Source: Pseudomonas moraviensis (lineage in GTDB: Bacteria > Pseudomonadota > Gammaproteobacteria > Pseudomonadales > Pseudomonadaceae). From it: a stretch of 64,000 nt of DNA. Shown in pieces: positions 34,041 through 44,054 of this stretch (the stretch's first letter is position 1; every line of letters starts with the position of its first letter). The translations under genes and the position numbers were made by a program. The notes beneath the pieces are model-generated. The model made no database searches, had not been told where the DNA came from, and was given only the letters and a program-made list of their open reading frames with translations. Location of the stretch: positions 1,116,001 to 1,180,000 of the forward strand of contig NZ_LT629788.1 of assembly GCF_900105805.1 (NCBI RefSeq). The letters are read 5' to 3'.

Positions 34041-35138
34041 TTATTTCCCGAGCTTCACCCGCGTCCAGCCGCGCGTCATGATGCGCTGTGTCGCAATTGG
34101 CTGATCCGGCACGGCATACAACGTCGCCATCACCGCTTGCGATGGATACGAGCCCGGTTCATTGCGGATCGCTTCGTCCACCAGTGGCGTGGCCGCTGCG
34201 TTGGCGTTGCTGTAGCCGATGCTGTTGGTGACTTCGGCGATGATGTCCGGGCGCATCAGGAAGTCCATGAACAGGTAGGCGTTGTCGACGTTCGCAGCGT
34301 CGCGCGGGATGGCGACCATGTCGTAGAAACTGCCGGCGCCTTCCTTGGGAATGCTGTAGTCGATCACCACCTTGTTGCCCGATTCCACCGCCCGGGCCTT
34401 GGCCTGCAGGACGTCGCCGGAATAGCCGACCGCTACGCAGATGTTGCCGTTGGCCAGATCGGAGATGTACTTAGAGGAATGGAAATACGCCACGTACGGG
34501 CGGATTTTCATGAACAGCGCTTCCGCCTCGGCGATGTGCGCCTTGTCCTTGTCGTTCACCGGATAGCCCAGGTAGTGCAGGGCGGCCGGGAGCATCTCGG
34601 TCGGCGAATCGAGAAAACTGATGCCGCAGGCTTTGAGTTTTTCCGCGTTCTGCGGTTTGAACAGCAAGTCCCAGGAGTTGGTCGGGGCGGTGGCGCCGAG
34701 CACTTCCTTGACCTTGGCCGGATTGAAGCCGATACCGATCGAGCCCCACATGTACGGGAACGCGTGCGCGTTGTCCGGATCACTGGCGGAGGCGTTTTTC
34801 AGCAGTACCGGGTTGAGATTCTTCCAGTTCGGCAGCTTCGATTTGTCCAGCGTCTGATAGACGCCGGCCTTGATCTGCTTGGCCAGAAAACTGTTGGACG
34901 GTACGACGATGTCGTAACCGGATTTGCCCGCCAGCAGGCGCGCCTCGAGGGTTTCGTTGCTGTCGAAGACGTCGTAGGTCACGCGAATACCGGTCTCGTC
35001 TTCGAACTTCTTCACGGTGTCCGGCGCGATGTAATCGGACCAGTTGTAAACACGCAGCACCTTGTCGTTGGCCTGGGCGCCCATGACCATTGCGCCCATT
35101 AAGGACAGTGTCAGCAGAGTCCTGCCAAGCATTTTCAT
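34041..35138 (-). CDS. potF: Polyamine ABC transporter substrate-binding protein (PotF/SpuD-like)
   Basis: 365 aa with a signal peptide (ending AQA, residue 22). VLRVYNWSDYIAPDTVKKFEDETG is the hallmark of putrescine/spermidine binders, and the aromatic/acid pocket residues are spread as in PotF/SpuD (SGYDIVVPS, FPYMWGSIGIG, YSGDVLQAK). The ATG at 35138 (MKML) follows GGGAG by 8 bases; upstream in-frame codons run through a repeat. Last gene of a set potG-potH-potI-potF on the minus strand, separated from potI by a 175 bp gap. Confidence 0.9.
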   Translation of the reverse strand: MKMLGRTLLTLSLMGAMVMGAQANDKVLRVYNWSDYIAPDTVKKFEDETGIRVTYDVFDSNETLEARLLAGKSGYDIVVPSNSFLAKQIKAGVYQTLDKSKLPNWKNLNPVLLKNASASDPDNAHAFPYMWGSIGIGFNPAKVKEVLGATAPTNSWDLLFKPQNAEKLKACGISFLDSPTEMLPAALHYLGYPVNDKDKAHIAEAEALFMKIRPYVAYFHSSKYISDLANGNICVAVGYSGDVLQAKARAVESGNKVVIDYSIPKEGAGSFYDMVAIPRDAANVDNAYLFMDFLMRPDIIAEVTNSIGYSNANAAATPLVDEAIRNEPGSYPSQAVMATLYAVPDQPIATQRIMTRGWTRVKLGK

Positions 35139-35201
35139 CGGTACAACTCCCTTGTTCTTATTCAAAAAACCCAACACAAAACATGATGTACACAGAACCA
35201 T

Positions 35202-35294
35202 TGTGGCGAGGAGCTTGCTCCCGCTGGGCTGCGAAGCGGCCGCAAAATCTTGTGAGCGCTGCGCACTCAAGCGGGAGCAAGCTCCCTCGCCACA
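35202..35294. repeat. Family C repeat
   Basis: Ends TGTGGCGAGGAGCTTGCTCCCGC and complement around a central GCGAAGCGGCCGC... segment, between the potI-like and potF-like genes. Confidence 0.85.
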
Positions 35295-35313
35295 GGTTCT
35301 TATAGTCCTTGAT

Positions 35314-36192
35314 TCAGGCTGTGGCCGCTGCGGCACGTGGCGGCTGCCACGACTCATTCGCGGTCTGATCCATTGCTTCCTGGATTGCCCGTTTGCGATT
35401 GGCTTCCGCTTTGCGGCCGAAGTACCAGACGAGGAAAGTCACCAGCGACACCGCCAGCAGAATCAGGCTGGCCACCGCGTTGATCTCGGGTTTCACACCC
35501 AGACGTACCGCCGAGAACACTTCCATCGGCAGCGTCGTCGAGCCCGGCCCGGAGACGAAACTCGCCAGCACCAGGTCATCCAGCGACAAGGCAAACGACA
35601 TCATCCCGCCTGCCGCCAGCGACGGCGCGATCATGGGGATGGTGATCAGGAAAAACACCTTGAACGGTTTCGCGCCGAGGTCCATCGCCGCTTCTTCGAT
35701 CGACAGATCCAGCTCGCGCAGGCGGGCGGAGACTACCACCGCGACATAAGCCGCACAAAAGGTCGTGTGAGCAATCCAGATGGTGACGATGCCTCGCTCC
35801 TGCGGCCAGCCGATCAGCTGCGCCATCGCTACGAACAGCAGCAACAACGACAGACCGGTGATCACTTCCGGCATCACCAGCGGCGCGGTCACCAGGCCGC
35901 CAAACAGCGTGCGACCCTTGAAGCGCGTGACGCGAGTCAGGACAAAAGCGGCGAGGGTGCCCAGCGCCACCGCAGCAATCGCGGTGTAGCAGGCAATCTC
36001 CAGCGAGCGCACCACCGAGCCCATCAGTTGCGTGTTGTCGAGCAGGCCGGCATACCACTTGATCGACCAGCCACCCCACACGGTCACCAGTTTCGAGGCG
36101 TTGAACGAGTAGATCACCAGAATCAGCATCGGCAGATAAATGAACATCAGGCCGAAGATCAGCATGAACCTGGAAAAGTTGAAGCGTTTCAT
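35314..36192 (-). CDS. potI: Polyamine ABC transporter permease (PotI-like)
   Basis: 292 aa, six transmembrane helices. The ATPase-contacting EAA loop is EEAAMDLGAKPFKVFFLITIPMIAPSL. With the neighbouring permease it forms the inner-membrane channel for putrescine/spermidine. Starts inside the end of the upstream permease gene (4 bp overlap). Confidence 0.9.
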   Translation of the reverse strand: MKRFNFSRFMLIFGLMFIYLPMLILVIYSFNASKLVTVWGGWSIKWYAGLLDNTQLMGSVVRSLEIACYTAIAAVALGTLAAFVLTRVTRFKGRTLFGGLVTAPLVMPEVITGLSLLLLFVAMAQLIGWPQERGIVTIWIAHTTFCAAYVAVVVSARLRELDLSIEEAAMDLGAKPFKVFFLITIPMIAPSLAAGGMMSFALSLDDLVLASFVSGPGSTTLPMEVFSAVRLGVKPEINAVASLILLAVSLVTFLVWYFGRKAEANRKRAIQEAMDQTANESWQPPRAAAATA

Positions 36193-37103
36193 CCCCGTGC
36201 CTCCATCTCTTTGGCCTGACTGCGGTTGAACAGCAGAATCGGCACAATCAGGATCAACAGCATCACCACCGCCAGGGCGGACGCCACCGGCCAGTCGCGG
36301 TTATTGAAGAACTCTTGCCACAGCACGCGACCGATCATCAGCGTCTCCGGGCCACCCAACAGTTCCGGAATCACGAACTCGCCGACCACCGGAATAAACA
36401 CCAGCATGCAGCCGGCAATGATCCCGTTCTTGGCCAGTGGCACGGTGATCTTCCAGAAGTTGTTGAAGTTGCTCGAACCCAAGTCCTGCGCGGCTTCCAG
36501 CAGGCTGTTGTCGTGCTTGACGAGGTTGGCGTAGAGCGGCAGAACCATGAACGGCAAATACGCGTACACGACACCTATATAGACGGCAGTGTTGGTGTTG
36601 AGGATCTCGATCGGGTGATCGGTGAGCCCGGTCCACATCAGAAACGCATTGAGCAAACCGTTGTTGCTGAGGATGCCCATCCACGCATAAACGCGGATCA
36701 GAATCGCCGTCCAGGTCGGCATCATGATCAACAGCAGCAGGACGTTTTGCGTTTCCTTGCCGGTCTTGGTGATTGCGTAGGCCATCGGAAAACCGATCGC
36801 CAGGCACATCAGCGTGCTCAGTGCTGCGACCTTCAGCGAACCGAGGTAGGCCGACAGGTATAGCTCGTCTTCGCCGAGCAGGGTGTAGTTGCCGATGTTC
36901 AGCAGCAGCTGGAATTTCTGTTCGGCGAAGGTGTAGATCTCCGAGTATGGCGGGATCGACAGTGCGGCTTCCGAGAAGCTGATCTTCATCACCAGAAAAA
37001 ACGGCAGCATGAAAAACAGGAACAGCCAGATGAACGGAATGCCGATCACCAGTTTTCGTCCGCTGGGCACCAGGCGCAGGAATTGCTGATTGAAGGTTCT
37101 CAT
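36189..37103 (-). CDS. potH: Polyamine ABC transporter permease (PotH-like)
   Basis: 304 aa from the ATG at 37103, six helices. EAA loop EAAQDLGSSNFNNFWKITVPLAKNGI. N-terminal VIGIPFIWLFLFFMLPFFLVMKISFSE is typical for the PotB/PotH branch. Overlaps potG (4 bp) and potI (4 bp), so the three are one translational unit. Confidence 0.9.
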   Translation of the reverse strand: MRTFNQQFLRLVPSGRKLVIGIPFIWLFLFFMLPFFLVMKISFSEAALSIPPYSEIYTFAEQKFQLLLNIGNYTLLGEDELYLSAYLGSLKVAALSTLMCLAIGFPMAYAITKTGKETQNVLLLLIMMPTWTAILIRVYAWMGILSNNGLLNAFLMWTGLTDHPIEILNTNTAVYIGVVYAYLPFMVLPLYANLVKHDNSLLEAAQDLGSSNFNNFWKITVPLAKNGIIAGCMLVFIPVVGEFVIPELLGGPETLMIGRVLWQEFFNNRDWPVASALAVVMLLILIVPILLFNRSQAKEMEARG

Positions 37104-38242
37104 GAGCGCAGTACCACGCCGCTGTCGTCTTCCCACCAGACGTAGACCTTGTCGTCCCAGGTCGGCCGCGCGCCACGGCGTTCGGCGTTGGCCATGAACG
37201 ACTGGACGATCTTGCCGCCGGGCAGCTCGACGTAGAACACCGAGTGACCGCCGAGGTAGGCGATGTCGTGCACCTTGCCTTCGGACCAGTTGTAGCGGAA
37301 CTCCGGTTGGCTGGTGCTGACGAGCATTTTCTCCGGGCGGATGGCGTAGGTGATCGACTTGTCCTGCACCGAAGTGCTGACGCCGTGACCGACGTAAATC
37401 TTCTGCTGCAAATCCGGGCTGTGGATGATCGCGTGGCCTTCCAGATCTTCCACCACGGTGCCGTCGAAGGCGTTCACGTTGCCGATGAACTCGCAGACCA
37501 TGCGGCTGACCGGCGCTTCATAAATGTCGACCGGGCTGCCGATCTGCGCGATCCAGCCCAGGTGCATGATTGCGATGCGCTGAGCCATGGTCATGGCTTC
37601 TTCCTGGTCGTGGGTCACCATCACGCAGGTCACGCCGACGCGTTCGATGATCTCCACAAGCTCAAGCTGCATCTGCGAACGCAGTTTCTTGTCCAGCGCC
37701 CCCATCGGCTCGTCGAGCAGCAACAGTTTCGGCCGTTTCGCCAGCGAGCGGGCGAGGGCGACGCGCTGCCGCTGACCGCCGGACAATTGGTGCGGGCGGC
37801 GTTTGGCGTATTGGGTCATGTGCACCAGACGCAGCATTTCTTCGACGCGGGCATCGATTTCACTGGCAGGCAAACGGTCCTGTTTGAGGCCGAAGGCGAT
37901 GTTCTGCGCCACGGTCATGTGCGGGAATAACGCGTAGGACTGGAACATCATGTTGATCGGCCGCTCGTACGGCGGCATGTCGGTGATGTCCACGCCATCG
38001 AGCAGAATCCGCCCCTCGGTCGGCCGCTCGAAACCGGCGAGCATGCGCAGCAGGGTCGATTTGCCCGATCCGGAGCCACCCAGCAGCGCGAAGATTTCGC
38101 CCTGATGGATCTCCAGGGACACATCGTCCACGGCCACGGTTTCGTCGAACTTCTTGGTGACACGGTCGACTTTCACCAACACCTTTTTCGGTTGCTGATG
38201 ACCTTCGAGTGCCTTCCGGTAAGTGCTGGAGGCGTTTGCCAT
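37100..38242 (-). CDS. potG: Polyamine ABC transporter ATP-binding protein (PotG-like)
   Basis: 380 aa. Walker A GGSGSGKST, Q-loop MMFQSYALFPHM, signature LSGGQRQRVALARSL, Walker B LLLLDEPMGALD and switch His in MVTHDQEEAM; a C-terminal TOBE-like regulatory domain follows (about 270-375). The ATG at 38242 gives the family start (MANASSTYRKAL). First gene of the transport operon. Confidence 0.92.
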   Translation of the reverse strand: MANASSTYRKALEGHQQPKKVLVKVDRVTKKFDETVAVDDVSLEIHQGEIFALLGGSGSGKSTLLRMLAGFERPTEGRILLDGVDITDMPPYERPINMMFQSYALFPHMTVAQNIAFGLKQDRLPASEIDARVEEMLRLVHMTQYAKRRPHQLSGGQRQRVALARSLAKRPKLLLLDEPMGALDKKLRSQMQLELVEIIERVGVTCVMVTHDQEEAMTMAQRIAIMHLGWIAQIGSPVDIYEAPVSRMVCEFIGNVNAFDGTVVEDLEGHAIIHSPDLQQKIYVGHGVSTSVQDKSITYAIRPEKMLVSTSQPEFRYNWSEGKVHDIAYLGGHSVFYVELPGGKIVQSFMANAERRGARPTWDDKVYVWWEDDSGVVLRS

Positions 38243-38318
38243 GTGAAACTCCCAACAGGTTTCGTGTGCCTGGCCAACGTGGCCGGGCTTAAGTGGATTG
38301 CAAGCCTGCAAGTGCACC

Positions 38319-38403
38319 TGTAGGAGCTGCCGAAGGCTGCGATCTTTTGATTTTGTTTTTCAGGATCAAGATCAAGGGATCGCAGCCTTCGGCAGCTCCT
38401 ACA
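38319..38403. repeat. Family A REP inverted pair
   Basis: Inverted arms TGTAGGAGCTGCCGAAGGCT with an A/T-rich centre, between puuD-like and potG-like genes. The remaining gap (38243-38532) shows nothing else that I can name. Confidence 0.85.
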
Positions 38404-38532
38404 GGGCTCCTGCCCTGCGGCTTGGGTCGTACTTGTTGTTATTACGGGTGTCGCGGTTCACGACTGACAGGTGTGCAAACGCACACCCGCCAGCCGCGGG
38501 GGCAGTAAATCGTTACTTGATTCGTGGTTGCG

Positions 38533-39294
38533 TCAGCGCTGGTTGCGCCGCGCCGCCCGTTGCCGGCACGCTGCGCCGAACGCCTGGAAAATCTTCAGAT
38601 AATTCGGGTTGTCCAGCACTTGCCACTCCGGGTGCCATTGCACGCCGAGGGCGAAGGTCGGGCTGTGCTCGACCGAGATCGCTTCGATCAAACCGTCCGG
38701 CGCCACCGCTTCGGCACGCAGGCCAGGAGCGAGGCGGTCGATGCCCTGGCTGTGAATCGAATTGACCTGAAACTCGTTGGGCAACTCCAGCGCTTCGAAC
38801 ACCCCGCCAGCGAGCACGCTGACCGCATGGGCCGGGGCGTATTGCACCGCGACATCCGGGCTGTCCGCCTCACGGTGATCGAGCATGCCCGCCAGCTCAT
38901 GCACCTTCTGATGCAGACTGCCGCCGAAGGCCACGTTCATTTCCTGAAAGCCACGGCAAATGCCGAGCACCGGAACGCCCGCCGCGATGGCTGCACGCAA
39001 TAAAGGAAGGGTGGTGGCGTCGCGGGCCGGGTCGTGATCCGTGCCGGGCTCACTGGCCGGGCCTTGATAGTGGAAGGGCTGCACATTCGAAGGTGAGCCG
39101 GTCAGCAACAGACCGTCGAGTTGACCGAGCAGGTCGTCGATTTCAGTCAGGTTGCCGAGGGAAGGAATGACCACTGGCAGCCCTTCAGCGCCAACGCTGA
39201 CAGCACGTACGTACTTGTCGCCGCTGATGTGAAAGGGATGCAGGCCAATCTGTTTGACGCACGCAGTAACGCCGATCAATGGCTTGAATGCCAT
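38533..39294 (-). CDS. puuD: Gamma-glutamyl-GABA hydrolase (class I glutamine amidotransferase-like, PuuD/SpuA)
   Basis: 253 aa. Nucleophile Cys113 in GICRGFQEMN and His221-Glu223 in GVQWHPEW complete the triad of the peptidase C26 group. PuuD releases GABA and glutamate from gamma-glutamyl-GABA, the last specific step of putrescine degradation by gamma-glutamylation. It lies 282 bp from the divergent PuuA-type gene and upstream of the polyamine transport genes, possibly co-transcribed with them. Confidence 0.9.
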   Translation of the reverse strand: MAFKPLIGVTACVKQIGLHPFHISGDKYVRAVSVGAEGLPVVIPSLGNLTEIDDLLGQLDGLLLTGSPSNVQPFHYQGPASEPGTDHDPARDATTLPLLRAAIAAGVPVLGICRGFQEMNVAFGGSLHQKVHELAGMLDHREADSPDVAVQYAPAHAVSVLAGGVFEALELPNEFQVNSIHSQGIDRLAPGLRAEAVAPDGLIEAISVEHSPTFALGVQWHPEWQVLDNPNYLKIFQAFGAACRQRAARRNQR

Positions 39295-39576
39295 TTTTAT
39301 TCACCTCGAAGTCTGTCACTTGAACGAGCTTTTCCGGAGCTTAGCCTCGTTGATTTTAATTAACAACTGCCATGTAAAAAATTCTAAACGCCGGTCATCA
39401 GGTTGCGCTGGTTTCATGGGGTTTGACGGCGGATCTGGCACGAGAGTGTGAATAAAAGCCCGAAAAATAAAGGCTGCGGGGCCAGCTGTTCGCTATTGAC
39501 TTCACTTTGCCTTTCGGATTGACTGGCTGCGCAACACGGTGGTGAACATAATAATTAACAGCTAAATAGGTGCATC

Positions 39577-40953
39577 ATGTCGGTCCCTCTGCGTACCGTT
39601 CAACTCAACGAAGCCAACGCATTCCTTAAGAAATATCCTGAGGTTTTGTACGTCGACCTTCTGATTGCGGATATGAACGGTGTGGTGCGCGGCAAGCGCA
39701 TCGAACGCACCAGTCTTCATAAGGTGTACGAAAAAGGCATTAACCTGCCGGCGTCGCTGTTCGCGCTGGACATCAATGGCTCGACGGTGGAAAGCACCGG
39801 CCTGGGTCTGGACATTGGCGATGCCGATCGCATCTGCTATCCGATTCCCGGCACCTTGAGCATCGAGCCGTGGCAAAAGCGCCCGACCGCACAACTGCTG
39901 ATGACCATGCACGAGATCGAAGGCCAGCCGTTCTTCGCCGACCCGCGTGAAGTGCTGGCCAATGTGGTGCGCAAGTTCGACGACCTCGGCCTGACCATTT
40001 GCGCCGCGTTCGAACTGGAGTTCTATCTGATTGACCAGGACAACGTGAACGGCCGTCCGCAGTCGCCACGCTCGCCAGTGTCGGGCAAACGTCCGGTATC
40101 GACTCAGGTGTACCTGATCGACGATCTCGACGAATACGTCGACTGCCTGCAAGACATCCTCGAAGGCGCGAAAGAGCAGGGCATCCCGGCTGACGCGATC
40201 GTCAAGGAAAGCGCCCCGGCGCAGTTCGAAGTCAACCTGCATCACGTCTCCGACCCGATCAAGGCCTGTGATTACGCGGTGCTGCTCAAGCGTCTGGTGA
40301 AAAACATCGCCTACGACCACGAGATGGACACGACTTTCATGGCCAAGCCGTATCCGGGCCAGGCCGGCAACGGTTTGCATGTGCACATTTCGATTCTGGA
40401 TAAAGAAGGCAACAACATCTTCGCCAGCGAGGATCCCGAGCAGAACGCCGCGCTGCGTCACGCGATCGGCGGTGTGCTCGAGACCCTGCCGGCGCAAATG
40501 GCGTTCCTCTGCCCGAACGTGAACTCCTATCGCCGCTTCGGCGCGCAGTTCTATGTGCCGAACTCGCCGAGCTGGGGCATCGACAACCGCACCGTCGCCG
40601 TGCGCGTGCCGACCGGTTCAGCGGATGCCGTGCGCATCGAACACCGCGTCGCCGGTGCTGATGCCAACCCGTATCTGCTGATGGCTTCGGTGCTGGCCGG
40701 TATTCACCACGGTCTGACCAACCAGATCGAACCGGGCGCTCCGGTCGAAGGCAACAGCTACGAGCAGAACGAGCAGAGCCTGCCGAACAACCTGCGCGAC
40801 GCCCTGCGCGAGCTCGACGACAGCGAAGTCATGGCGCGCTACATCGACCCGATGTACATCGACGTGTTTGTCGCATGCAAGGAAAGCGAGCTGGCCGAGT
40901 TCGAGAACTCGATTTCTGACCTTGAGTACAACTGGTATCTGCATACCGTGTGA
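39577..40953 (+). CDS. puuA: Gamma-glutamylputrescine synthetase (glutamine synthetase family)
   Basis: 458 aa. Glutamine-synthetase catalytic domain: ICAAFELEFYLID (metal-binding Glu), ESAPAQFEVNLHH, GNGLHVHISILDKEGNN and NSYRRFGAQFYVPNSPSWGIDNRTVAVRVP. The N-terminal domain (LIADMNGVVRGKRI) fits the PuuA/SpuI subfamily rather than GlnA; the adenylylation tyrosine region of GlnA is absent. ATG at 39577 follows AGGTG. Ligates glutamate to putrescine. Forms a unit with the dehydrogenase and oxidase genes that follow. Confidence 0.92.
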   Translation: MSVPLRTVQLNEANAFLKKYPEVLYVDLLIADMNGVVRGKRIERTSLHKVYEKGINLPASLFALDINGSTVESTGLGLDIGDADRICYPIPGTLSIEPWQKRPTAQLLMTMHEIEGQPFFADPREVLANVVRKFDDLGLTICAAFELEFYLIDQDNVNGRPQSPRSPVSGKRPVSTQVYLIDDLDEYVDCLQDILEGAKEQGIPADAIVKESAPAQFEVNLHHVSDPIKACDYAVLLKRLVKNIAYDHEMDTTFMAKPYPGQAGNGLHVHISILDKEGNNIFASEDPEQNAALRHAIGGVLETLPAQMAFLCPNVNSYRRFGAQFYVPNSPSWGIDNRTVAVRVPTGSADAVRIEHRVAGADANPYLLMASVLAGIHHGLTNQIEPGAPVEGNSYEQNEQSLPNNLRDALRELDDSEVMARYIDPMYIDVFVACKESELAEFENSISDLEYNWYLHTV

Positions 40954-40980
40954 GTGTCTGAAGGCCCCAAAAGCCAAAGG

Positions 40981-41158
40981 CCCCTCACCCTAACCCTCTC
41001 CCGGAGGGAGAGGGGACTGACCGAGTTGTCTTGGGATATTCAGTGACCTGAACGATCCAGTCGATTATGGATTCGGTATCGATTTTTCAGGTCGGCGGAA
41101 ATTCTGAGCATCCCCCAATCGGTCCGCTCTCCCTCCGGGAGAGGGCTAGGGTGAGGGC
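40981..41158. repeat. Family D repeat element, full length
   Basis: The ends CCCTCACCCTAACCCTCTCCC + GGAGGGAGAGGG and CTCTCCCTCCGGGAGAGGGC + AGGGTGAGGG are inverted around an internal region of about 100 bp. It fills the gap between puuA and the aldehyde dehydrogenase gene. Confidence 0.8.
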
Positions 41159-41222
41159 AGCCATCTCAGGCCAGACACAGCAACCCGACACCCCCCAATT
41201 CCCCCTTGTCGAGCTCAAAACA

Positions 41223-42713
41223 ATGACCACAACCCGCAACGACTGGGAACAACGCTTCCAGTCCCTGTCCATCGAATCCCGCGCCTTCATCAACGGTGAA
41301 TACCGCCCGGCGATCAGTGGCGACACCTTCGAATGCCTGAGCCCGGTCGATGGCCGCTTTCTCGCCGCCGTCGCCAGTACCGATGAAGCCGACGCCAACC
41401 TCGCGGTGGAAGCCGCGCGTCAATCGTTCAACTCCGGCATCTGGGCGAAAAAGGCCCCGGCCGAGCGCAAGCGCATCCTGATCCGCTTCGCCGATCTGAT
41501 CCTGCAGCACCAGGAAGAACTGGCGCTGCTGGAAACCCTCGACATGGGCAAACCGATCAGCGATTCGATGAGCATCGACATCCCGGCCACCGCCAACGCG
41601 ATCCGCTGGAGCGCCGAGGCCATCGACAAGATCTACGACGAAGTCGCCGCCACCCCGCACGACCAACTCGGCCTCGTCACCCGCGAGCCCGCCGGTGTGG
41701 TCGCGGCGATCGTGCCGTGGAATTTCCCGCTGATCATGGCCAGCTGGAAGTTCGCTCCAGCGCTGGCAGCGGGTAACTCGTTCATTCTCAAGCCTTCGGA
41801 AAAGTCGCCACTGACCGCCATCCGTATTGCGCAGCTTGGGCTGGAGGCCGGGATTCCGAAGGGCGTGTTCAACGTGCTGCCGGGCTTCGGTCACACCGTC
41901 GGCAAGGCGCTGGCGTTGCATATGGATGTCGACGTCCTGGCCTTCACCGGCTCCACGGCGATCGCCAAGCAACTGATGATTTACGCCGGCCAAAGCAACA
42001 TGAAACGCGTCTGGCTCGAGGCCGGCGGCAAGAGCCCGAACGTGGTGTTTGCCGACGCACCGGATCTGCGCGCCGCAGCCCAAGCAGCGGCCGGTGCCAT
42101 CGCCTTCAATCAGGGTGAAGTCTGCACCGCCGGTTCGCGCCTGCTGGTCGAACGTTCGATCCGCGAGCAGTTTATTCCGCTGCTGGTGGAAGCGCTGCAA
42201 GCGTGGAAACCGGGGCATGCGCTGGATCCGGCCACCACTGTCGGCGCCGTGGTCGACCAGCGTCAGCTCGACAACGTGCTGCGCTACATCAGCATCGGTC
42301 GCGAGGAGGGCGCCGAGCTGATTGCCGGCGGCCAGCGCACCCTTGAAGAAACCGGTGGCCTCTACGTGCAGCCAGCGATTTTCGACGGCGTGACCAACGC
42401 GATGACTATCGCCCAGGAAGAAATCTTCGGCCCGGTGCTGTCGCTGATCACCTTCGACACCGCTGAAGAAGCCCTGCAGATCGCCAACGACAGCATCTTC
42501 GGCCTCGCCGCCGGTGTGTGGACCAGCAACCTGAGCAAGGCGCACACCTTCGCCCGTGGCCTGCGTGCCGGTAGCGTCTGGGTCAACCAGTACGACGGCG
42601 GCGACATGACCGCACCGTTCGGTGGTTTCAAGCAATCGGGCAACGGTCGCGACAAATCGCTGCATGCGTTCGACAAGTACACCGAGCTGAAAGCGACCTG
42701 GATCAAGCTCTAA
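41223..42713 (+). CDS. puuC: Aldehyde dehydrogenase (gamma-glutamyl-gamma-aminobutyraldehyde dehydrogenase, PuuC-like)
   Basis: 496 aa. Catalytic Glu266 (WLEAGGKSP) and Cys301 (FNQGEVCTAGSR), NAD-binding FTGSTAIAKQL and IVPWNFPL are clear. Context between PuuA and PuuB supports oxidation of gamma-glutamyl-gamma-aminobutyraldehyde to gamma-glutamyl-GABA. The ATG at 41223 is chosen because upstream in-frame codons (from 41067) are translated from the family D repeat; the ribosome-binding site there is weak. Confidence 0.9.
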   Translation: MTTTRNDWEQRFQSLSIESRAFINGEYRPAISGDTFECLSPVDGRFLAAVASTDEADANLAVEAARQSFNSGIWAKKAPAERKRILIRFADLILQHQEELALLETLDMGKPISDSMSIDIPATANAIRWSAEAIDKIYDEVAATPHDQLGLVTREPAGVVAAIVPWNFPLIMASWKFAPALAAGNSFILKPSEKSPLTAIRIAQLGLEAGIPKGVFNVLPGFGHTVGKALALHMDVDVLAFTGSTAIAKQLMIYAGQSNMKRVWLEAGGKSPNVVFADAPDLRAAAQAAAGAIAFNQGEVCTAGSRLLVERSIREQFIPLLVEALQAWKPGHALDPATTVGAVVDQRQLDNVLRYISIGREEGAELIAGGQRTLEETGGLYVQPAIFDGVTNAMTIAQEEIFGPVLSLITFDTAEEALQIANDSIFGLAAGVWTSNLSKAHTFARGLRAGSVWVNQYDGGDMTAPFGGFKQSGNGRDKSLHAFDKYTELKATWIKL

Positions 42714-42762
42714 TTCTTTTACAGCGGCGGTCGTCCCTGGTTGGCGACCCTCGGAGAAATGT

Positions 42763-44046
42763 ATGAAACAGCAACACGTCAACAGCTACTACGCCGCCAC
42801 CCGCAACGAAGTCATCGACTTTCCGATTCTCGAAGAAGCGCTGGACTGCGACGTCTGCATCATCGGCGCCGGCTATACCGGCCTGTCTTCGGCGCTGTTC
42901 CTCTGCGAAGCCGGCTACAAAGTCACGGTGCTGGAAGCGGCGAAAGTCGGCTACGGCGCCAGCGGTCGCAACGGCGGGCAATTGGTCAACTCCTACAGCC
43001 GCGATGTCGATGTCATCGAAGAGCGCTACGGTGACAAGACAGCGGAAATCCTCGGCAGCATGATCTTCGAAGGCGCCGACATCATCCGTTCGCGCATCCA
43101 GGATTACGATATCAAGTGCGACTATCGCCCGGGCGGTATTTTCGCGGCGATGAACAAGAAGCAACTCAACGGTCTGGCCGAGCAGAAGCGCAACTGGGAA
43201 CGCTACGGCAACCGCAATCTGCAGATGCTCGATGCAGCGGACATTCGTCGTGAAGTCGACTCCGATGCTTACGTTGGCGGTTTGCTGGACATGCAGGGTG
43301 GCCACGTTCATCCGTTGAATCTGGCGCTAGGGGAGGCCGCTGCCATCGTGCGTTTGGGCGGCAAGATCTACGAGCAATCGGCGGCGGTGGAAATTACCTA
43401 CGGCGAGCCGATCACCGTGCGCACCGGCAAAGGGCTGGTCCGCGCCAAATACCTGCTGATCGCCGGCAATGCTTATCTGCCGCAAGGCCTCGACAACCGC
43501 GTCACCGCGAAAAGCATGCCGTGCGGCTCTCAGATCGTCGTCACCGAACCGCTGACCGAGCAGCAGGCACGCAGCCTGATCACCAACAACTATTGCGTCG
43601 AAGACTGTAATTACCTGCTCGATTACTATCGCCTCACCGCTGACAACCGTCTGCTTTATGGCGGCGGCGTGGTCTACGGCGCGCGGGAGCCGGACGACAT
43701 CGAACAGCTGATTCGGCCGAAGATCCTCAAGACCTTCCCGCAGCTCAAGGACGTGAAGATCGACTACCGCTGGACCGGCAATTTCCTGCTGACCATGTCG
43801 CGCATGCCGCAATTCGGCCGCATCGAAAAAAACGCCTACTACATGCAGGGCTACAGCGGCCACGGCGTTACCTGCTCACACCTGGCCGGCAAACTGATCT
43901 CGGAAATGATCCGCGGCGACGCCGAACGCTTCAACGCCTTCGCCTCACTGCCGCACATGCCGATGCTCGGCGGCCGCACCTTCTCCGCACCGCTCACCGC
44001 TTTGGGCGCGGTCTACTATTCCCTGCGCGACCGTTTCGGCGTCTGA
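42763..44046 (+). CDS. puuB: Gamma-glutamylputrescine oxidase (FAD-dependent, DAO family)
   Basis: 427 aa. FAD-binding CIIGAGYTGLSSALFLCEAG near residue 33 and the VGYGASGRNGGQ segment that cradles the flavin; RMPQFGRIEKNAYYMQGYSGHGV is the C-terminal flavin contact. It oxidises gamma-glutamylputrescine to the aldehyde with release of ammonia and H2O2. Follows puuC by 49 bp with a CGGAG ribosome-binding site. Confidence 0.92.
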   Translation: MKQQHVNSYYAATRNEVIDFPILEEALDCDVCIIGAGYTGLSSALFLCEAGYKVTVLEAAKVGYGASGRNGGQLVNSYSRDVDVIEERYGDKTAEILGSMIFEGADIIRSRIQDYDIKCDYRPGGIFAAMNKKQLNGLAEQKRNWERYGNRNLQMLDAADIRREVDSDAYVGGLLDMQGGHVHPLNLALGEAAAIVRLGGKIYEQSAAVEITYGEPITVRTGKGLVRAKYLLIAGNAYLPQGLDNRVTAKSMPCGSQIVVTEPLTEQQARSLITNNYCVEDCNYLLDYYRLTADNRLLYGGGVVYGAREPDDIEQLIRPKILKTFPQLKDVKIDYRWTGNFLLTMSRMPQFGRIEKNAYYMQGYSGHGVTCSHLAGKLISEMIRGDAERFNAFASLPHMPMLGGRTFSAPLTALGAVYYSLRDRFGV

Positions 44047-44054
44047 TTGACCTC

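Noticed and set aside
39435..39452. TGGCACG sequence ahead of puuA resembling a sigma-54 -24 element
   Set aside because: The -12 part reads TGTGA rather than TTGCA, so the match is incomplete.
41166..42782. 538-codon minus-strand frame opposite the aldehyde dehydrogenase
   Set aside because: Antisense to a gene with intact catalytic motifs; a composition shadow.
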